DNA of 64,000 nucleotides from JALCRY01 sp050946575 (GTDB lineage Bacteria > Bacillota > Clostridia > Peptostreptococcales > Anaerovoracaceae): positions 1-64,000 of the forward strand of contig JBMNVB010000002.1 in the NCBI GenBank assembly GCA_050946575.1. Reading direction: 5' to 3'. Below, piece after piece: positions 16,368 to 24,551 of the stretch; the first letter of the stretch is position 1, and each line of letters begins with the position of its first letter. The notes under the pieces are model-generated. The model searched no databases, was not told the DNA's origin, and saw nothing but the letters and a program-made list of their open reading frames with translations. The translations under genes were made by a program, and so were the position numbers.

Positions 16368-17921
16368 ATGAAAAAACTAATCACGGCAGCTCAGGCTGTA
16401 TCTATTCTTGAAGACAGGATGACGCTGGCCGTCAGCGGCTTTTCCGCATATGCAGCTCCGGAAACACTGCTGAAAGAGCTCAGCGAACGGTACGACCGCG
16501 AAAAGTCTCCGAAAGACCTGACTATCACGGCAGTTGTAAGCCCGGGAAACGGCACGACCGATAATATAGGCATGAACCGGATCGCGAAGGAAGGTCTGGT
16601 CGGCACGATAATTGCGAGCCATCTGGCCATGCCTCCGCTGTTCGCGGGCCTCATAAACGATGAAAAGGCCGCTGGATATACGATCCCGCTGGGAGTGCTC
16701 ATCCATCTGTTCGATGCGATCGCCGCCGGCGAATCTTCCGTCGTGACCAAGGTCGGCCTCGGGACGTTCGCGGATCCGGATTTTGAAGGATGCCGCTCGA
16801 ACGAAAAGGCCGAACAGCAGGGCAGGACGATCGTGGACAAGGTAAACATCGCGGGGGAGGACAGACTATCCTACCGGACGTTCCCTATAGATGTCTGCTT
16901 TATAAGGGCCGAATATGCCGATGAGAACGGCAATCTTTCGACCGAAGATGACGCTCTCGGCGACTGCTGCTTCGACATTGCCGCGGCGACGCATAACAGC
17001 GGCGGCATAGTGATAGCGGAAGTAAAGGACATAGTCAAGGCCGGAACGCTGCATCCGAAGAAGGTCATCGTGCACTCGCCGATGGTGAATTACGTAGTCA
17101 AGGCAGACCCTGACCTTTATGTACAGGGATATCCGGCGAAATTCCGGCCGGAGCTCTGCGGCGACACCCGCGTTCCGGTGGAATCGATCGAACCGATGAA
17201 GATGTCGAGCCGCAAGATCATCGCAAGGCGCGGAGCGATGGAACTCAAGCCGAACTGCATGATAAACCTCGGGATAGGGATCCCGTCGGGCATCGGCAGC
17301 GTCGCGAATGAGGAGGGCATCAATGCAATGCTTTCCGTGGAGGCGGGCCCTCAGGGCGGGGTGCCTCTCGAGGGCGCCGCGTTCTCCGCGAGCGTGAACC
17401 CTGATATCATCTATCCGCTTTCGCAGGTATTCCACCTGTATGACGGAGGGCTTCTGGACATGACGTTCCTGGGCGCCGCCGAGATAGACAGTGAAGGGAA
17501 TGTAAACGTAACCAAGTTCAACGGAAAAACGACAGGTCCCGGAGGATTCATAGATATCTCTCAGAACACGCCGAAGGTGTGCTTTGTCGGCACATTTACG
17601 GTAGGAGGCCTGAAAGAAGCGGTCAATGACGGAAAGCTGGAGATCCTCCAGGAAGGGAAGTACGTGAAATTCGTGAAACACGTCCAGCAGATCTCGTTTT
17701 CCGGCAATTACGCAAGAGAGCACGGTCAGAAGGTCAAATACGTCACGGAGCGGGCCGTGTTCGAACTCAGAAAAGAAGGAATGACTCTGACAGAAATAGC
17801 TCCGGGGGTCGATCTCGAGCGTGATATCCTTGCTCATATGGATTTCCGTCCGCTGATAGCGGAAGATCTGAAGGAAATGGATGAAAGGATATTCCGTGAA
17901 GAGAGAATGTCTGATGAATGA
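16368..17921 (+). CDS. Family I acyl-CoA:carboxylate CoA-transferase (fused alpha-beta)
   Basis: A 517-residue single-chain CoA-transferase. The N-terminal half resembles the alpha subunit, the C-terminal half the beta subunit. The catalytic glutamate is in LSVEAGPQGGVP (about residue 325), after NLGIGIPSGIGSVANEEG. Acetate/propionate CoA-transferases of about 520 residues share this layout. It would swap CoA between the acyl-CoA made by the oxidoreductase and acetate, allowing energy recovery through acetyl-CoA. It has its own leader (16283-16367) with an AGGAG before the ATG and is followed by a terminator. The exact acid is unknown. Confidence 0.85.
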   Translation: MKKLITAAQAVSILEDRMTLAVSGFSAYAAPETLLKELSERYDREKSPKDLTITAVVSPGNGTTDNIGMNRIAKEGLVGTIIASHLAMPPLFAGLINDEKAAGYTIPLGVLIHLFDAIAAGESSVVTKVGLGTFADPDFEGCRSNEKAEQQGRTIVDKVNIAGEDRLSYRTFPIDVCFIRAEYADENGNLSTEDDALGDCCFDIAAATHNSGGIVIAEVKDIVKAGTLHPKKVIVHSPMVNYVVKADPDLYVQGYPAKFRPELCGDTRVPVESIEPMKMSSRKIIARRGAMELKPNCMINLGIGIPSGIGSVANEEGINAMLSVEAGPQGGVPLEGAAFSASVNPDIIYPLSQVFHLYDGGLLDMTFLGAAEIDSEGNVNVTKFNGKTTGPGGFIDISQNTPKVCFVGTFTVGGLKEAVNDGKLEILQEGKYVKFVKHVQQISFSGNYAREHGQKVKYVTERAVFELRKEGMTLTEIAPGVDLERDILAHMDFRPLIAEDLKEMDERIFREERMSDE

Positions 17922-17934
17922 CATGTGACTGACA

Positions 17935-17973
17935 GGCCCTGTGCTTCGGGACACAGGCACAGGGCCGTTTTTG
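17935..17973 (+). terminator. Terminator after the CoA-transferase
   Basis: Stem GGCCCTGTGC / GCACAGGGCC (17935-17944 with 17957-17966) followed by GTTTTTG. An alternative inner stem CCTGTG/CACAGG overlaps it. Confidence 0.85.
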
Positions 17974-18172
17974 TTTCGGATGATCGCGGGGGCTTTTGAT
18001 TTTCTGATGACCGCCCGCAAAAACCTTAAATTCCTGATGTGTCATAACTGAAAACAGCCGCCGAAACCTATTCCGATCGGTATCAGGCCGCAGGGGCATA
18101 TATTTTATTGCGGGCATCTGTTCGATATTTATCCTGTACTCGCAAAAAAACAAATATCACCCGCAAGAATGT

Positions 18173-18201
18173 TTGACAACGTAAAGCAATTCAGGTACTA
18201 T
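18173..18201 (+). promoter_or_regulatory. Promoter of the IclR-family gene
   Basis: TTGACA (18173-18178), 17 bases, TACTAT (18196-18201). The remaining gap between the terminator and this promoter (about 18000-18170) shows no gene. Confidence 0.65.
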
Positions 18202-18221
18202 TGATTTAATATATGAAACGA
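18201..18221. promoter_or_regulatory. Degenerate IclR-type site just after the -10 box
   Basis: The core ATATA is flanked by TTGATTTA and TGAAACGA. Compared with the perfect operator at 9740-9760, the core is identical and the right arm keeps GAAAC. The position is right for autorepression. This is a weak match. Confidence 0.35.
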
Positions 18222-18241
18222 CATTGAAATGGAGGCATCAA

Positions 18242-19015
18242 GTGGCAGCTGGAAAAAAGAAACCGAATGAAAGGTATATTCTCAGTTCGGTAGACAGTGC
18301 ATTGAATATATTGAATCTGTTCTTCGAGCATGAGGAACTGAGCGCGACGGATGTAGCGAAGCTTATCGGCACGAGCCGCAGCACGGCGTTCAGGTTCATG
18401 GTAACACTGGACGCGAAAGGCTTCGTGACAAAGACAGAGTCCGGGAAGTACAGGCTGGGGCTGAACCTGTTTTCGCTGGGAATGCTGGCGTATAACAGGA
18501 TGGAGATGATATCGGCCGTTCATCCGTATCTCGTGGAACTGTCGAAAGCGACGAATGAAACGAGCCATCTCGTTGTGATGGCGGATCAGGTGCATGTCAT
18601 GTTTATCGATCACGTACTCGGTTCTTCAAATCTGAAGATGGATACGCCTATCGGATACAGGGAGATCGCTCACTGTACGGCCACGGGAAAGGCGATACTC
18701 GCATTCGAATCCGATCAGCAGATAAATCAGTACATAAGACACACGACATTCCCGGCGAATACCGAATCGTCGATCCGCGACGCGAAGCAGCTTCTGGAAG
18801 TGCTCGACAAGGTGAAGGCCGAGTGCATCTCATATGATAATGAGGAGGCGGAAATCGGGCTTACATGCATTGCGAAGCCGCTTCTGGATTCCATGGACAG
18901 GGCGTACGCCGCCATCAGCGTGTCAGGTCCCACGACGAGGATGCTGAGAAATAAAAAGGAATACGTCGCATTGCTTGATAAGACCGTCAGGAGGATCAGC
19001 AGCACGCTGAGATAG
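18242..19015 (+). CDS. IclR-family transcriptional regulator
   Basis: A 257-residue regulator with an N-terminal winged helix (SALNILNLFFEHEELSATDVAKLIGTSRSTAFRFMVTL) and the C-terminal IclR effector domain (GTATGKAILAF-like segment HCTATGKAILAF, and ISVSGPTTRM near the end). The start is the GTG at 18242, because GGAGG (18231-18235) lies six bases upstream; the TTG at 18224 would place that motif inside the gene. IclR proteins often control degradation of organic acids, fitting the island. Its own promoter and a likely operator lie immediately upstream. Confidence 0.88.
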   Translation: MAAGKKKPNERYILSSVDSALNILNLFFEHEELSATDVAKLIGTSRSTAFRFMVTLDAKGFVTKTESGKYRLGLNLFSLGMLAYNRMEMISAVHPYLVELSKATNETSHLVVMADQVHVMFIDHVLGSSNLKMDTPIGYREIAHCTATGKAILAFESDQQINQYIRHTTFPANTESSIRDAKQLLEVLDKVKAECISYDNEEAEIGLTCIAKPLLDSMDRAYAAISVSGPTTRMLRNKKEYVALLDKTVRRISSTLR

Positions 19016-19040
19016 ATGCGGCTCTGCAGTGAAAATCAAA

Positions 19041-19069
19041 AAGCCTCTCCGGCGCCGCCGGGGAGGCTT
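19041..19069. terminator. Bidirectional terminator between iclR-type gene and recN
   Basis: Stem AAGCCTCTCCGGC / GCCGGGGAGGCTT with loop GCC. TTTTTT follows on the plus strand and TTTGA on the minus strand, so it can serve both converging genes. Confidence 0.8.
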
Positions 19070-19085
19070 CTGTATTTTTTGAATG

Positions 19086-20699
19086 TTATCTTGCGAGGCC
19101 GATCATTTCCTTCGCGTTCTTTATGGTTATGTCCGATACGCTGATGCCGGACAGCAGCTTTGCGATCTCAGCGATCTTCTCGTCGTCGTTAAGATGCCTG
19201 ATCTCAGTGTATGTGTGCTCGTCGTCGGTGTGCTTCACGATCTTGAAATTGTGGTCCGCGCACGCTGCGATCTGCGGCAGATGGGTGATCGTTATTATCT
19301 GATGCCTGTCAGCCATATCGAGCATCTCGTGTCCGACTATGCTCGCAGCCTCGCCGCTTATCCCGTTGTCGATCTCATCGAATATCATCGTCGGGATCCC
19401 GTCGTATTCGCCGATGACCTTTTTGAAGGCCAGCATGATGCGGGACATTTCGCCGCCTGATGCGATCTTAGCTAGAGGCTTCAGCGGTTCGCCCTTGTTC
19501 GTGCTGATCAGGAATTCGACCCTGTCTCTTCCGTTCGGCGTATAGTCCGGCAGCTCGGTGAAGTTTATTAGTACTTCCGCGTCCTTGAAATTCAGGTGTT
19601 CGAGCTCAGCCTGGATCTTGCCCTGCAGGTCAGCGGCAGCCGATTTTCTTATCATCGTCAGACGCGTGGTCTCATCCTCGAGCATCTCATGCAGACTGTC
19701 TCTCTCCAGCCTGAGTGAGTCAGTGTCTGTATTCTCGAGCTTGTACAGCTCCTTTTTTCTTTCTTCGGCATAATCCAGGATGCCCTCGATTGTATCGCCG
19801 TATTTGCGCTTGAGCTGATTTATGAAGTCGAGCCTGTCGCGCATATCTTCGATCTCCTGTTCGGAGAACGTCACATTGTACTTCGCGTCGCGCAGGGAAG
19901 AGGACACGTCCTCCACCCGGTAATACAGGTCCGAAAACTCGTCCTCGAGCCTTGCGGCTTCCTTAGATATATTCGCGACCTCGTGGAGGTTCCGCTGGAC
20001 GCTGTCAAGGCCGTCCAGTATGGAGTTGTCCATTTCGAACGCTTCGCTGTATGATTTCGTGAACGCCGCGTAGATCTTCTCGGCGTTCGTCATTTCCTTT
20101 ATGTCTTCCTCGAGCCTTATGTCCTCGCCCGGCATGAGCTTGGCCATCTCGATCTCATTCACTTCATAGTTGATGAAATCCTTCTTACGCTCGTTCTCTT
20201 CCTCCTGCGCAGCGGCCTCTTCATATTTTCTGCAGGTATCATAATACCTTTCGTAAAGATCGGCGATCCTGCTCTTTTCACTGTCCGTCGCGTTCTTTTC
20301 ATACTTGTCAACCAGCGCGAGGTGGCCTTCGACATTCAGCAGAGACTGGTTTTCATACTGACCGTGTATGTCGGCCAGCTTCGAACAGAAATCTCTGAGT
20401 TCCGAAAGCGTTACGACGCTGCCGTCTATCTTGCAGAGATTCTTGCCTGTCGCTGAGATCTCACGGGTTATAACATGCTCGCGGTTCCTGTAATCCGCGG
20501 TCATCTGTATCACTGCCTTGTCGCAGCCGGTGCGCACGTAAGATTTGTCCGCGCGGGCGCCGAGCGCCAGGCTGATGGCTTCGACGAGCACCGATTTACC
20601 GGAACCCGTTTCTCCCGTGATCACGTTCAGACCTTTCTGGAAGTCAGCCTCGGCTTCTTCTATAAGAGCAAAATTTTTTATGGAAATATAATTTATCAT
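19086..20699 (-). CDS. recN: DNA repair protein RecN
   Basis: SMC-like ATPase of recombinational double-strand break repair. Walker A GETGSGKSVLVEAISLALG lies near the N-terminus, then a long coiled-coil region, then the ABC signature ASGGEMSRIMLAFKK and Walker B MIFDEIDNGISG. At 537 residues it is slightly short for RecN (about 550-570). The ATG at 20699 is chosen over the TTG one codon earlier because GAGG lies upstream at suitable spacing. It follows argR by 17 bases, the common recN-argR arrangement of Bacillota. Confidence 0.93.
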   Translation of the reverse strand: MINYISIKNFALIEEAEADFQKGLNVITGETGSGKSVLVEAISLALGARADKSYVRTGCDKAVIQMTADYRNREHVITREISATGKNLCKIDGSVVTLSELRDFCSKLADIHGQYENQSLLNVEGHLALVDKYEKNATDSEKSRIADLYERYYDTCRKYEEAAAQEEENERKKDFINYEVNEIEMAKLMPGEDIRLEEDIKEMTNAEKIYAAFTKSYSEAFEMDNSILDGLDSVQRNLHEVANISKEAARLEDEFSDLYYRVEDVSSSLRDAKYNVTFSEQEIEDMRDRLDFINQLKRKYGDTIEGILDYAEERKKELYKLENTDTDSLRLERDSLHEMLEDETTRLTMIRKSAAADLQGKIQAELEHLNFKDAEVLINFTELPDYTPNGRDRVEFLISTNKGEPLKPLAKIASGGEMSRIMLAFKKVIGEYDGIPTMIFDEIDNGISGEAASIVGHEMLDMADRHQIITITHLPQIAACADHNFKIVKHTDDEHTYTEIRHLNDDEKIAEIAKLLSGISVSDITIKNAKEMIGLAR

Positions 20700-20716
20700 C
20701 AATGCACCTCGACCAA

Positions 20717-21163
20717 TTATTTTAGTAAACTGCTGAATTCGTTCACAAGCGTCTCGACATTGCTGTCGTCCCGGAGGATTATCAGAATAGTATTATCTCC
20801 GGCGATGGTCCCCATAACATTCGGGAAGCTCATGGAATCTATCGCTTCCGCCGCCGCATTGCCGCATCCTGAAAGTGTCTTCACGACGATGAAGTTCTTC
20901 GTCGAATCGACAGATGTGATCGTTTCCTTGAAAATTTTGATGAATCTCTCGGAGACAGGGCCCTCGTTCGTGCCCGGCGCGTACTTGTATTTCCCCGAAG
21001 GGGTCTGGATCTTCACAAGCTGGAGTTCCTTTATGTCCCGGGAGACTGTGGCCTGTGTGACTTCGTATCCCGATTCCTTGAGCATCCTGCACAGTTTTTC
21101 CTGTGTTTCGATCTCGTTCTCATTTATGAGTTCCAATATCTTATTTTGTCTGGAATATCGCAA
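20717..21163 (-). CDS. argR: Arginine repressor
   Basis: A 148-residue ArgR. N-terminal winged helix with RQNKILELINENEIETQEKL and the recognition motif VTQATVSRDIKELQLVKI; C-terminal arginine-binding/oligomerization domain with VVKTLSGCGNAAAEAIDSM and GTIAGDNTILIILRDD (GDNT is the classical motif). It controls arginine metabolism genes and usually its own promoter; a palindrome overlaps the promoter here. AAAGGAGG precedes the start. Confidence 0.93.
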   Translation of the reverse strand: MRYSRQNKILELINENEIETQEKLCRMLKESGYEVTQATVSRDIKELQLVKIQTPSGKYKYAPGTNEGPVSERFIKIFKETITSVDSTKNFIVVKTLSGCGNAAAEAIDSMSFPNVMGTIAGDNTILIILRDDSNVETLVNEFSSLLK

Positions 21164-21202
21164 TACGTTCCTCCTTTGCCTGAAACGGATTTTCGCTTAA
21201 TA

Positions 21203-21236
21203 ATTATAACATTTACCGTATTGTTATTTCAATACG
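21203..21236 (-). promoter_or_regulatory. argR promoter with overlapping palindrome
   Basis: On the minus strand TTGAAA (21232-21227), 18 bases, TATAAT (21208-21203). A perfect inverted repeat CGTATTG / CAATACG with a 6-base spacer (21217-21236) covers the -35 region and would suit an ARG box for autorepression. It is not a textbook ARG box. Confidence 0.5.
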
Positions 21237-21276
21237 ATGTTGGAAAACATGGGAACGGCAGCGCAAACATGTGTTC

Positions 21277-21305
21277 TTTACACTCTGTTTTTGATATGCT
21301 ATAAT
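21277..21305 (+). promoter_or_regulatory. Promoter of the ruvCAB-queA-tgt operon
   Basis: TTTACA (21277-21282), 17 bases, TATAAT (21300-21305) with an upstream TGC giving an extended -10. It lies 31 bases before the ruvC start. Confidence 0.7.
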
Positions 21306-21336
21306 AATTAGGATTGCACAGAGAAACGGAGGCTTT

Positions 21337-21840
21337 ATGAGGATCCTCGGAATCGACCCGGGCTACGCTATCATGGGGTACGGTGTCCTCGACATGACAG
21401 GGAACCATTTTGATGTCGTGGATTACGGCAGCATCACTACGGACGCCGGCATGGAGATGCCCGACAGACTGAAGCACCTTTACAGTTCTCTCATGGAAGT
21501 CATAGCGGAGCACGAGCCCGATGTGGCGGCCATAGAAGAGTTGTTTTTCAATACGAACGCGAAAACTGTCATCGGCGTCGGTGAAGCGCGCGGAGTCGCG
21601 ATACTCGCGTGCGTGAATTCCGACATCCCGGTCGAGGAATATACGCCTCTTCAGATAAAGCAGGCGCTGACCGGGAACGGCCGCGCGGACAAGAAGCAGG
21701 TTCAGTTCATGGTGAAAACGATACTGAATCTCAAAGAGGCTCCGAAGCCTGACGATACAGCGGATGCGGTCGCGGCCGCGATCACGCACGGGAATTCGGC
21801 GGGCGGACGGGCATTGATGAGAAAGGCCGGACTGAAATGA
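21337..21840 (+). CDS. ruvC: Holliday junction endonuclease RuvC
   Basis: A 167-residue RuvC with the first acidic residue in GIDPGYAIMGYGVLD, the second in AAIEELFFNTNAKT, the region TPLQIKQALTGNGRADKKQV and the final acidic pair in PDDTADAVAAAI. It cuts Holliday junctions produced in recombination and works with RuvAB. The stop overlaps the ruvA start by four bases. The start follows an ACGGAGG ribosome binding site. Confidence 0.95.
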   Translation: MRILGIDPGYAIMGYGVLDMTGNHFDVVDYGSITTDAGMEMPDRLKHLYSSLMEVIAEHEPDVAAIEELFFNTNAKTVIGVGEARGVAILACVNSDIPVEEYTPLQIKQALTGNGRADKKQVQFMVKTILNLKEAPKPDDTADAVAAAITHGNSAGGRALMRKAGLK

Positions 21841-22430
21841 TACATTACATATTGGGCACGATAGAAGAAAAACTCGAAGACAGGGTGATCGTCGAATGCG
21901 GGGGCATAGGATACGAAGTGTTCGTACCGACCGGCAGCACGTTCTATCTCGCGGGACCCGGAGAGACTGTCAGGGTCTATACGCACATGATGGTGAAGGA
22001 AGACGATGTGAGCCTGTACGGATTCTCATCAGAAGCCGGTCTCGATTTGTTCAGGAAGCTCATCACGGTGAGCGGAGTCGGCGCGAAGGCGGCTGTCGCG
22101 ATACTTTCGGCCGCGCCGGAGGAGGAGATCAGGAAGGCGATCATTTACGAGGATGCAGAGACGATAACGCGCGCGAAGGGCGTCGGGAAGAAGATGGCCC
22201 AGAAGATCGTGCTTGAGCTGAAGGACAAGCTTGGCGATGAAGGCCTTGGAGAGGCCCTCGCGGCGGCTGCGGGTGCCGGAGCGCAGAGCTCGGATCAGCG
22301 GATCGAGGCGATGGATGCCCTCATAGCGCTCGGCTATTCGAAGATAGAGGCGTCTGAGGCGCTCGCGAAAATAAAGGACGAAGACCTTTCGGCGGAGGAA
22401 TATATAAAACTTGCGCTGAAAGAAATATAG
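21837..22430 (+). CDS. ruvA: Holliday junction DNA helicase subunit RuvA
   Basis: A 197-residue RuvA. N-terminal OB-like domain (MIHYILGTIEEKLEDRVIVECGG-type start), two helix-hairpin-helix regions including LITVSGVGAKAAVAIL and RAKGVGKKMAQKIVLELKDK, and a C-terminal domain III (ALIALGYSKIEASEALAKI) that contacts RuvB. It binds the four-way junction and loads RuvB. ATGA overlap with ruvC and a 12-base gap to ruvB place it in the same operon. Confidence 0.95.
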   Translation: MIHYILGTIEEKLEDRVIVECGGIGYEVFVPTGSTFYLAGPGETVRVYTHMMVKEDDVSLYGFSSEAGLDLFRKLITVSGVGAKAAVAILSAAPEEEIRKAIIYEDAETITRAKGVGKKMAQKIVLELKDKLGDEGLGEALAAAAGAGAQSSDQRIEAMDALIALGYSKIEASEALAKIKDEDLSAEEYIKLALKEI

Positions 22431-22442
22431 AAAGGCGTTTTT

Positions 22443-23519
22443 ATGAGTGACGGAGGAAGGATAACGTCGGCAAAGGCGGGACCTGAGGAGGAAGTACGCG
22501 AACTTTCTCTGAGACCGCATACACTGGACCAGTATATAGGTCAGAAAAAGACGACGGACAATCTCAAGATATTCATCAAGGCCGCCCAGCAGAGGGGCGA
22601 GCCGCTAGATCACGTGCTGTTTTACGGGCCTCCGGGGCTCGGGAAAACCACGCTCGCCGGGATCATCGCGAATGAACTCGGAGTCGATATAAGGATCACG
22701 TCCGGACCGGCCATCGGAAGAGCCGGTGACCTTGCCGCGATCCTGACGAATCTGAACGAGAACGACGTGTTATTCATAGACGAGATACACAGGCTGAACC
22801 GTTCGGTCGAGGAGGTCCTGTATTCCGCGATGGAGGATTACGCGCTGGATATCATCATCGGAAAGGGGCCGTCGGCCAGGTCGATAAGGCTGGACCTTTC
22901 GAAGTTCACTCTCATAGGAGCCACGACAAGGGCCGGGAGTCTGTCTGCGCCGCTGCGGGACAGGTTCGGCGTCGTCTGCAAATTCGAGAACTACACGACG
23001 GAAGAGCTCATGCAGATAATAGAACGGTCTGCGGGGATATTCGGCATTGATATAGACGAGGAATCCAAAAGAGAACTGGCGGAGCGTTCGCGCGGAACGC
23101 CGAGAGTGGCAAACAGGCTGCTGAAGCGCGTCCGCGATTTCTCTCAGGTGGAAGGCGCGGGGAAAATAACGCCCGATATCACGAAAAGGGCTCTCGGGGC
23201 TCTTGGGATAGACGATATGGGACTCGAAAACCTTGACAGGGAGATGCTCCGTGTTATTATAGACAGGTTCCACGGCGGACCGGTCGGGATCGACACTATC
23301 GCCGCCGCGATAGGCGAGGAGCGCATCACGCTCGAAGACGTTTACGAACCGTATCTTATACAGACCGGACTCCTGTACAGGACGCCGAAGGGCAGGATGG
23401 TGTCGGAGCTCGCGTACAGGCATCTCGGACTCGAAATGCCTGAGCGGAACGACGCGGCGCAGAAGGAGGCCGGGCCGGAACAGATAGAATGGGAACAGAT
23501 AGAGGATGAAAGTAACTGA
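22443..23519 (+). CDS. ruvB: Holliday junction DNA helicase motor RuvB
   Basis: A 358-residue AAA+ motor. It starts the conserved part at LRPHTLDQYIGQKK, with Walker A GPPGLGKTTLAGIIANELG, Walker B VLFIDEIHRLNRSVEEVLYS, sensor 1 IGATTRAGSLSAPLRDRFG and the C-terminal winged helix ending in GRMVSELAYRHLGL. It drives branch migration of junctions held by RuvA. The 3' end overlaps queA by 14 bases. Confidence 0.96.
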   Translation: MSDGGRITSAKAGPEEEVRELSLRPHTLDQYIGQKKTTDNLKIFIKAAQQRGEPLDHVLFYGPPGLGKTTLAGIIANELGVDIRITSGPAIGRAGDLAAILTNLNENDVLFIDEIHRLNRSVEEVLYSAMEDYALDIIIGKGPSARSIRLDLSKFTLIGATTRAGSLSAPLRDRFGVVCKFENYTTEELMQIIERSAGIFGIDIDEESKRELAERSRGTPRVANRLLKRVRDFSQVEGAGKITPDITKRALGALGIDDMGLENLDREMLRVIIDRFHGGPVGIDTIAAAIGEERITLEDVYEPYLIQTGLLYRTPKGRMVSELAYRHLGLEMPERNDAAQKEAGPEQIEWEQIEDESN

Positions 23520-24543
23520 TTTTGATTATGATCTCCCGGAGGAGCTGATCGCCCAGCATCCGTCGGACAAACGCGACGAATGCCGGCTTATGGTCATACA
23601 CAGGGAGACGGGAAAGATAGAGCACAGGCATTTTTACGATATCAAAGAGTATCTGCGACCGACAGACTGCCTCGTCATGAATGATTCGAAAGTCATCCCG
23701 GCGAGGCTTTTCGGCGTAAAGGAAGAGACCGGGGCGCACGTGGAGTTCCTGCTGACGAAAAGGATAGATGGCGACAGATGGGAAACGATGGTACGGCCGG
23801 GGCGCAGGCTGAAGCCGGGCACCGTTGTCACGTTCGCGCCGGATTTCAGAGCCGAGATCATCGACTACGGTGAAGGCGGAACGAGGATCGTCGAATTCAC
23901 TTACGACGGGATATTCATGGAGAGGCTTGAGGAACTTGGCGCAATGCCGCTCCCTCCGTATATCGAGCGCCCGAGCACGAATGAAGACAGGGACAGATAC
24001 CAGACGGTGTACGCCAGGCCGGAGGGATCTGTGGCAGCTCCGACAGCGGGACTGCATTTTACAGAGGAACTTCTGCGGGAAATAGAGGAGCTTGGCGTAA
24101 AAACGGCTTATGTAACCCTGCATGTCGGCATTGGTACATTCAGGCCGGTAAAAGCGGAAAACGTCGAGGACCACGAAATGCACTTCGAGGAGTATTTCAT
24201 CGACGATGAAGCGGCCCGGAAAATTAATGAAACCCTGGACAGCGGCGGAAGGATCGTCGCTGTCGGGACGACGTCCACGAGGACGCTTGAAAGCGCAGCC
24301 GTAAAGAAAGACGGTGAATGGCGCGTGAAGGCGGGACATGGAAATACGGGGATCTTCATATATCCGGGATATGAGTGGAAGATCGTGGACAGCCTGATCA
24401 CGAATTTCCATCTTCCGAAATCCACTCTCATGATGCTGATATCGGCGCTTTACGACAGAGAGAAGATACTTGACGCATACAGGATCGCGGTCGATGAGAG
24501 ATACCGTTTTTTCAGCTACGGCGACGCGATGTTCATAGAATAG
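23506..24543 (+). CDS. queA: tRNA preQ1(34) S-adenosylmethionine ribosyltransferase-isomerase
   Basis: A 345-residue QueA, which transfers the ribosyl group of AdoMet to preQ1 in tRNA to make epoxyqueuosine. Typical segments are the start FDYDLPEELIAQHPSDKRDECRL, CLVMNDSKVIPARLFG, MPLPPYIERP, APTAGLHFTEELL, HVGIGTFRPVKAENVEDHEMH and ITNFHLPKSTLMMLISA. It overlaps ruvB and is followed eight bases later by tgt, the enzyme acting just before it. Confidence 0.96.
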   Translation: MKVTDFDYDLPEELIAQHPSDKRDECRLMVIHRETGKIEHRHFYDIKEYLRPTDCLVMNDSKVIPARLFGVKEETGAHVEFLLTKRIDGDRWETMVRPGRRLKPGTVVTFAPDFRAEIIDYGEGGTRIVEFTYDGIFMERLEELGAMPLPPYIERPSTNEDRDRYQTVYARPEGSVAAPTAGLHFTEELLREIEELGVKTAYVTLHVGIGTFRPVKAENVEDHEMHFEEYFIDDEAARKINETLDSGGRIVAVGTTSTRTLESAAVKKDGEWRVKAGHGNTGIFIYPGYEWKIVDSLITNFHLPKSTLMMLISALYDREKILDAYRIAVDERYRFFSYGDAMFIE

Positions 24544-24551
24544 GAGAAAAA

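Noticed and set aside
18224..18241. TTG start for the IclR regulator
   Set aside because: It would place the GGAGG ribosome binding site inside the gene; the GTG at 18242 is at correct spacing.
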